A stretch of 64,000 nucleotides of DNA from Oscillospiraceae bacterium (GTDB lineage Bacteria; Bacillota; Clostridia; Oscillospirales; Oscillospiraceae): contig DAOUQJ010000001.1 of NCBI GenBank assembly GCA_030625685.1, forward strand, positions 213,960-277,959. Reading direction: 5' to 3'. Below, one piece after another: positions 59,758 through 64,000 of this stretch. The stretch's first letter is position 1, and each line of letters starts with the position of its first letter. The position numbers were made by a program, and so were the translations under genes. The notes beneath the pieces are model-generated. The model saw only the letters and a list, made by a program, of their open reading frames with translations. It was not told the origin of the DNA and did no database searches.

Positions 59758-60900
59758 TCAAAGCTCTATTGCCGTAATTTCTTGCCCAGTATTTTTTTCT
59801 ATTTCGTCCATACGAATCTCGTCGGTAATCGTTGACACTAAGCTATACGCCACACCTTGTCGTTTGGCTCTGCCAGTTCTGCCAATGCGGTGTACATAAT
59901 ATTCTGTATCTTCTGGCACATCATAGTTGATGACCATATCCACATCATCAATATCCAAGCCCCTCGCTGCCACATCTGTCGCAACCAGGATAGAAACGTC
60001 ACCTTTTCGAAAGGATTTGAGCACATTCTCCCGCACTTTTTGCTTCAAATCTCCATGTAGCGCATCTACTGTTTTATGATACTCTTTGAGCAGTGCTTGC
60101 AAGCGGTCAGTTGTGTTTTTTGTATTACAAAAAATAATGACTCTCTCAAGTTGATCTGTTTTGAGTAAGTCTACGACTGTTTGCACTTTGCCATCTTTGG
60201 ATGCTTTGATGCGATACTGACGGATATCTGGTTTATTTTCTTCAACAGGACGCACGACAATTTCCACAGGGTCACGCTGATAGACCCAAGAAATGTCCAT
60301 CACTTCACGAGACATCGTGGCAGAAAAAAGCCCCAAATTGCGTCGATTTTTTACTGCATCTAAAATCTTTGTCACATCACGTACAAAACCCATATCGAGC
60401 ATGCGGTCAGCTTCATCTAACACAACGGTTTGGACCTTATTCAGACGCACGGTACGGCGCTTCATATGATCCATCAAACGTCCTGGTGTTGCCACCACAA
60501 TTTGAGGACGTTTTTTGAGTTGTGTAATTTGATGATTGATTGGCTGACCACCATAGAGGCAGCCAATGCGAATGCCTGAAATAAATGTGCAAATTTCACG
60601 CAAATCTTGCTGAATTTGCAATGCAAGTTCTCGTGTTGGTGCCAAAATGAGCCCTTGTAAATCGCTCGAATCCACCTCAACTTGCGCTACCATTGGAATA
60701 CCAAAGGCATAGGTCTTACCCGTTCCTGTTGGTGCTTTTGCAATTACATCTTCAAACTCCATAAAATGCGGAATTGCTCCAGCTTGCACTGGAGTCGCCG
60801 ATATAAAATTCTTTTTTTCGAGTGCGCGCAAAATGCCCTCGTGTAAGCCCATCTCACTATAATTCTGATTGGGTGTTGCTTCTATGCCGTTAATTTCCAT
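59758..60900 (-). CDS. DEAD-box RNA helicase, minimal core
   Basis: 380 residues, just the two RecA domains without the C-terminal RNA-binding extension of CsdA/DbpA. Q motif FISATPVQAGAIPHF, motif I APTGTGKTYAFG, II VLDEADRMLDMGF, III FSATMS, and in domain 2 VATDVAARGLDIDDVDMVINYD and HRIGRTGRAKRQG. Unwinds RNA duplexes, probably in ribosome assembly or mRNA turnover. ATG 60900 follows AAAGGA. No terminator visible; a promoter lies within 60901-61000. Confidence 0.96.
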   Translation of the reverse strand: MEINGIEATPNQNYSEMGLHEGILRALEKKNFISATPVQAGAIPHFMEFEDVIAKAPTGTGKTYAFGIPMVAQVEVDSSDLQGLILAPTRELALQIQQDLREICTFISGIRIGCLYGGQPINHQITQLKKRPQIVVATPGRLMDHMKRRTVRLNKVQTVVLDEADRMLDMGFVRDVTKILDAVKNRRNLGLFSATMSREVMDISWVYQRDPVEIVVRPVEENKPDIRQYRIKASKDGKVQTVVDLLKTDQLERVIIFCNTKNTTDRLQALLKEYHKTVDALHGDLKQKVRENVLKSFRKGDVSILVATDVAARGLDIDDVDMVINYDVPEDTEYYVHRIGRTGRAKRQGVAYSLVSTITDEIRMDEIEKNTGQEITAIEL

Positions 60901-61056
60901 GTTTTTATCCTTTTTTATTCATTTATATAAAATATACCATAAGAAGCTTTTTTATGCAATAACCCCGCAAACCACAACCACTTCTGCATCATATTGATAT
61001 TATTTTAGTATTTGAAGAGAAAGCAGAAAAAATACTGTCTTTTTCCCACTTTTTGT

Positions 61057-61065
61057 GCTATACTA
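61057..61065 (+). promoter_or_regulatory. Extended -10 promoter of the 61131-metG unit
   Basis: TG-C-TATACT: TG at 61057-61058 and TATACT at 61060-61065. No good -35 is seen, which an extended -10 makes dispensable. Confidence 0.55.
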
Positions 61066-61130
61066 AGTGTTTGTAAAAGAAAACTATATTTTGTTTTTAA
61101 GCCACTTTTAAGGGAGGGATTCACCCCACT

Positions 61131-61991
61131 ATGATACGCTATCGCTACCTACCTATCGTTGCATTTGTCTCTGGTCTGATTGGCCTCATGCTCCATCGTT
61201 GGCAACTTTCCACTGCATTTGAACCAGAAACTGGTCTACCTGTTCGTGCACCATTTTATGCTGTGCCGTCCACTTTGACTATTGTATTATTTTCTTTCGT
61301 TTTTCTTCTCGTTTGCCTTTGGATGGTCTACGGTAAAAAACAGTCCAACCAAATGGAAACGAAACACATAAAAAGTTTTCATCCATTTGTACTCATCTTG
61401 GTTTCTTCCTTTTTCATGTTGACCTCTACTGGTTTTACCGTCCATCAAGTGATTTCGCAACATGAAACAAGCAAACTCACCTTGTTTTTTGTCCTTTGCT
61501 TGGTGCTTGCCTCCTTTTCCATGTTTCTCATTGCCAATAGCACAGCATCCCAGAAAAACCTTCCCTTGAACTTCGTTTGGTTATCTACGCTTCTTTGCTC
61601 TTGCACCCTCATTATTGCATCTTACAACACATGGGCAGAAGATCCTTTTATTTGGCGATATTTTTACATGGTTATCAGTTATCTATCCATTATGCTGACC
61701 CACTACTTCATCGCCTCTCACATGTTTGAAAAACCACAAACCAAACATATAGCTCTATTTTCAAGTCTTGCCATTTTTCTTTCTTTCATTACCTTGGCAG
61801 ATAGCAACACAATGGCAATTCAGTTCTATCTCATCGCACAGATTTGTTATTTTTTATCCGCAATCAGTTTATTCACAGATAGCGGATTTCACATGATGAC
61901 AGACACAACCTCTGTCACCTCAGATGCAAAAATCAAACAACAAGACAATCACCCTTTGAAGGAGGCGCATGAAGATGCAAACACCGAATAA
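61131..61991 (+). CDS. Polytopic membrane protein of unknown function
   Basis: 286 residues with about eight membrane helices in four pairs (LPIVAFVSGLIGLML; TIVLFSFVFLLVCLWMVYG; FVLILVSSFFMLTSTGF; LTLFFVLCLVLASFSMFLI and four more), with short loops and a polar cytosolic tail. No family recognised. ATG 61131 has GGGAGGG somewhat far (13 nt) upstream. The 3' end overlaps metG by 17 nt, so it is translationally coupled to it. Confidence 0.75.
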   Translation: MIRYRYLPIVAFVSGLIGLMLHRWQLSTAFEPETGLPVRAPFYAVPSTLTIVLFSFVFLLVCLWMVYGKKQSNQMETKHIKSFHPFVLILVSSFFMLTSTGFTVHQVISQHETSKLTLFFVLCLVLASFSMFLIANSTASQKNLPLNFVWLSTLLCSCTLIIASYNTWAEDPFIWRYFYMVISYLSIMLTHYFIASHMFEKPQTKHIALFSSLAIFLSFITLADSNTMAIQFYLIAQICYFLSAISLFTDSGFHMMTDTTSVTSDAKIKQQDNHPLKEAHEDANTE

Positions 61992-63945
61992 GAAATTTTA
62001 TATTACCACCCCAATTTATTATCCCTCAGACAAACTCCACATCGGACACACATACTGTACCGTGGCAACTGACACGATGGCACGCTATAAACGTCTGTGT
62101 GGCTACGATGTCATGTTTTTGACTGGCACGGATGAACACGGCCAAAAAATTGAGGAAAAAGCCAAAGAAGCTGGTATCACACCCAAAGAATTTGTCGACC
62201 GCATCGTCACAGGAGAAGGTGGCATTCACGATCTTTGGAAGCTGATGAACATCTCTTATGATCGCTTCATTCGCACCACCGACGACTACCACGTCAAAGC
62301 CATTCAAAACATCTTCAAAGCGATGTATGAAAAAGGCGACATCTATAAAGGCGCTTATGAAGGGCTTTACTGCACACCTTGCGAAAGCTTTTGGACAGAA
62401 AGCCAACTCAAAGACGACAAATGCCCTGACTGTGGACGCGAAGTAAAACCAGCCAAAGAAGAAGCCTACTTCTTCCGTCTTAGCAAATATGCTGACCGCG
62501 TACAAACACTCCTCGAAGACACTGATTTCTTAGAGCCACGCTCTCGTGTCAACGAAATGGTCAATAACTTCATCAAACCTGGTCTAGAAGACCTCTGTGT
62601 ATCTCGTACCTCCTTTAGTTGGGGTGTGCCAGTGGACTTTGATGAAGGTCACGTGGTCTATGTTTGGGTGGATGCGCTCTTCAACTACACCACAGCACTT
62701 GGCTTTATGAATGATCGCTATGACGATATGAAAGACTTTTGGCCTGCCGATGTACACTTTGTGGGCAAAGAAATTGTCCGTTTTCACTCCATCATTTGGC
62801 CAGCTATGCTCATGAGCATGGAAATGCCACTTCCTAAAAAAGTGTTTGGTCACGGATGGCTACTACTCGATGGGGGTAAAATGTCCAAATCCAAAGGCAA
62901 TGTCGTTGACCCTGTCATTTTGGCTGACCGCTATGGCACAGATGCGCTGCGCTACTTCCTCTTGCGCGACTTCCCATTCGGTTCTGACGGCAGTTTTGCC
63001 AACGACCTACTCATAAACCGTATCAATGTGGACCTTGCCAACGATTTGGGCAACTTAGTCTCTCGCACCACTGCCATGATTGAAAAATATTTTGATGGCA
63101 CTTTACCAGAAACACAAGTCGCGGACGAAATTGACACCCCACTACTGGACATAGTCAAAGCACTGCCTGCAAAGTATGAAGCATCTATGGAGTCCTATGC
63201 GTTCCAAACGGCTCTCGCAGACACCTTTGCTGTCATTTCTCGCGCCAACAAATACATTGACGAAACGGCACCTTGGGCGCTTGCCAAAGACAGTGCAAAC
63301 AATGCGCGTCTTGCTTGTGTCATGTATAATCTACTCGACACCGTGCGCGTTTGCTCCATTCTACTGTCTCCTTTTATGCCTGATTCCTGTGAAAAGATTT
63401 TTGAACAAATCGGCGCAGATGCAACTGTCACCGCTTGGGATAGTGCACAAAGCATTTCTCTGCTACCACGCACTGTCAGCGTGAAAAAAGGCGACGCCAT
63501 CTTCCCTCGCATTGATTTGGAAAAAGAATTGGCTGAATTGGAAGCACAGGCAGAAGCCATGAAAAAAGCCGCAATGCCTGCTGTTGAAATTGAACCTTAC
63601 GCAGAAGAAAATGTGGACTTTGACACCTTCTGCAAAAGTGATTTCCGTGTCGTCAAAGTCAAAAACTGTGAAAAAGTCAAAAAGAGCAACAAACTTCTCA
63701 TGTTCACACTCGACGATGGCACAGACACCGACCGTCAAATCTTATCTGGAATCGCACAATTCTATGAACCAGAAGCCCTCATCGGCAAAACGCTGGTTGC
63801 CATCACCAACTTGCCACCGCGCAAAATGATGGGCAAAGAATCTTGTGGCATGCTACTCTCAGCCACACGTCTTGAAAAAGGCGAAGAGGTTTTGACACTC
63901 ATGATGTTAGACGACAGCATCCCAGCAGGGTCGAAAATTGTGTAA
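61975..63945 (+). CDS. metG: Methionyl-tRNA synthetase with C-terminal tRNA-binding domain
   Basis: 656 residues from ATG 61975; AAGGAGG lies 9 nt upstream (ATG 61969 would be 3 nt away). Class I motifs HIGH (LHIGHTYC) and KMSKS (GGKMSKSKGNVV) are intact. A single zinc knuckle, CTPCESFWTE ... CPDCGRE, marks the clostridial/Bacillus type. The C-terminal Trbp111/EMAP-like domain is present (FDTFCKSDFRVVKVKNCEKV ... PPRKMMGKESCGMLLSA). Provides Met-tRNA for initiation and elongation. The stop at 63943-63945 leaves 55 bp to the window end with nothing recognised. Confidence 0.98.
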   Translation: MQTPNKKFYITTPIYYPSDKLHIGHTYCTVATDTMARYKRLCGYDVMFLTGTDEHGQKIEEKAKEAGITPKEFVDRIVTGEGGIHDLWKLMNISYDRFIRTTDDYHVKAIQNIFKAMYEKGDIYKGAYEGLYCTPCESFWTESQLKDDKCPDCGREVKPAKEEAYFFRLSKYADRVQTLLEDTDFLEPRSRVNEMVNNFIKPGLEDLCVSRTSFSWGVPVDFDEGHVVYVWVDALFNYTTALGFMNDRYDDMKDFWPADVHFVGKEIVRFHSIIWPAMLMSMEMPLPKKVFGHGWLLLDGGKMSKSKGNVVDPVILADRYGTDALRYFLLRDFPFGSDGSFANDLLINRINVDLANDLGNLVSRTTAMIEKYFDGTLPETQVADEIDTPLLDIVKALPAKYEASMESYAFQTALADTFAVISRANKYIDETAPWALAKDSANNARLACVMYNLLDTVRVCSILLSPFMPDSCEKIFEQIGADATVTAWDSAQSISLLPRTVSVKKGDAIFPRIDLEKELAELEAQAEAMKKAAMPAVEIEPYAEENVDFDTFCKSDFRVVKVKNCEKVKKSNKLLMFTLDDGTDTDRQILSGIAQFYEPEALIGKTLVAITNLPPRKMMGKESCGMLLSATRLEKGEEVLTLMMLDDSIPAGSKIV

Positions 63946-64000
63946 GCCTAAAATCACAAGACCGCATTGTTTTGTAAGAAACATTCGAAAACTCCCCTGC

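Noticed and set aside
60961..61130. T-box or other riboswitch in front of the metG unit
   Set aside because: No GGTGGNACC motif, terminator or stem structure is present; the leader is only about 60 nt.
1..64000. CRISPR arrays, insertion sequences and tandem repeats
   Set aside because: No regularly spaced direct repeats, transposase genes or terminal inverted repeats were seen on reading both strands.

Overview
The window looks like chromosome of a low-to-moderate GC Bacillota, probably class Clostridia. Pointers are a threonyl T-box leader, HPr kinase, a BofA-type sporulation protein, SLH and copper-amine-oxidase-type wall domains, a V-type (Ntp) ATPase operon, an ArsP-like permease, frequent TTG/GTG starts with strong Shine-Dalgarno sites, and many intrinsic terminators. 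There is no prophage, transposon or CRISPR array; it is mostly ordinary chromosomal operons with a few unusual genes. I cannot name the genus.

Layout. 1-2.3 kb: an SLH-domain HtrA-like protease cut by the window edge, then a deletion scar holding the 3' halves of two once-divergent genes (a cupin regulator and a YbaK/EbsC deacylase). 2.3-6.2 kb: an HD-domain hydrolase, thrS (without its TGS domain) behind a T-box, and an AEC transporter. 6.4-10.5 kb: MarR regulator, VanZ-like protein, an unrecognised exported protein, a TVP38/TMEM64 protein and a GT4 glycosyltransferase. 10.7-17.3 kb (minus strand): CHASE4-GGDEF cyclase, small two-repeat protein, pyk, hprK and a MATE exporter. 17.5-20 kb: a metal module with a SmtB/ArsR regulator on a clear operator, a permease with a Cys/His-rich loop, and a convergent CDF transporter. 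20.2-21.6 kb: a cell-wall amidase and a DUF6512-type membrane protein.

21.6-28.3 kb is the polyamine operon: speD, an arginine/lysine/ornithine-type decarboxylase, speE, an agmatinase-family ureohydrolase, carboxy(nor)spermidine dehydrogenase and decarboxylase. It therefore holds both known ways of adding an aminopropyl group. A strong promoter is followed by a ~320-nt leader folding into a long closing stem with several hairpins, then an intrinsic terminator just before speD. That is riboswitch-like architecture I cannot assign to a class.

28.6-31 kb: a polar amino acid ABC transporter whose binding lipoprotein is circularly permuted: the segment that normally ends the protein sits directly after the lipobox. 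31.1-36 kb: a BMP-family nucleoside-type ABC transporter under a promoter covered by an 18-bp perfect palindrome. 36.1 kb: tRNA-Gly(GCC). 36.3-43.7 kb: LUD protein, YitT protein and a divergent type II topoisomerase pair with a secreted stalk-domain protein encoded between the two subunits. 44-45.3 kb: BofA and a DUF4015-like glycosidase. 45.5-54.2 kb: nine-gene V-ATPase operon with Na+-type c-ring residues. 54.5-64 kb: small exported protein, APC permease, a crotonase-fold protein lacking the usual glutamates, a GNAT/DUF2156 pair, a DEAD-box helicase, a membrane protein and metG.

The best candidates for something undescribed are the permuted binding protein and the speD leader with its dual-route operon.
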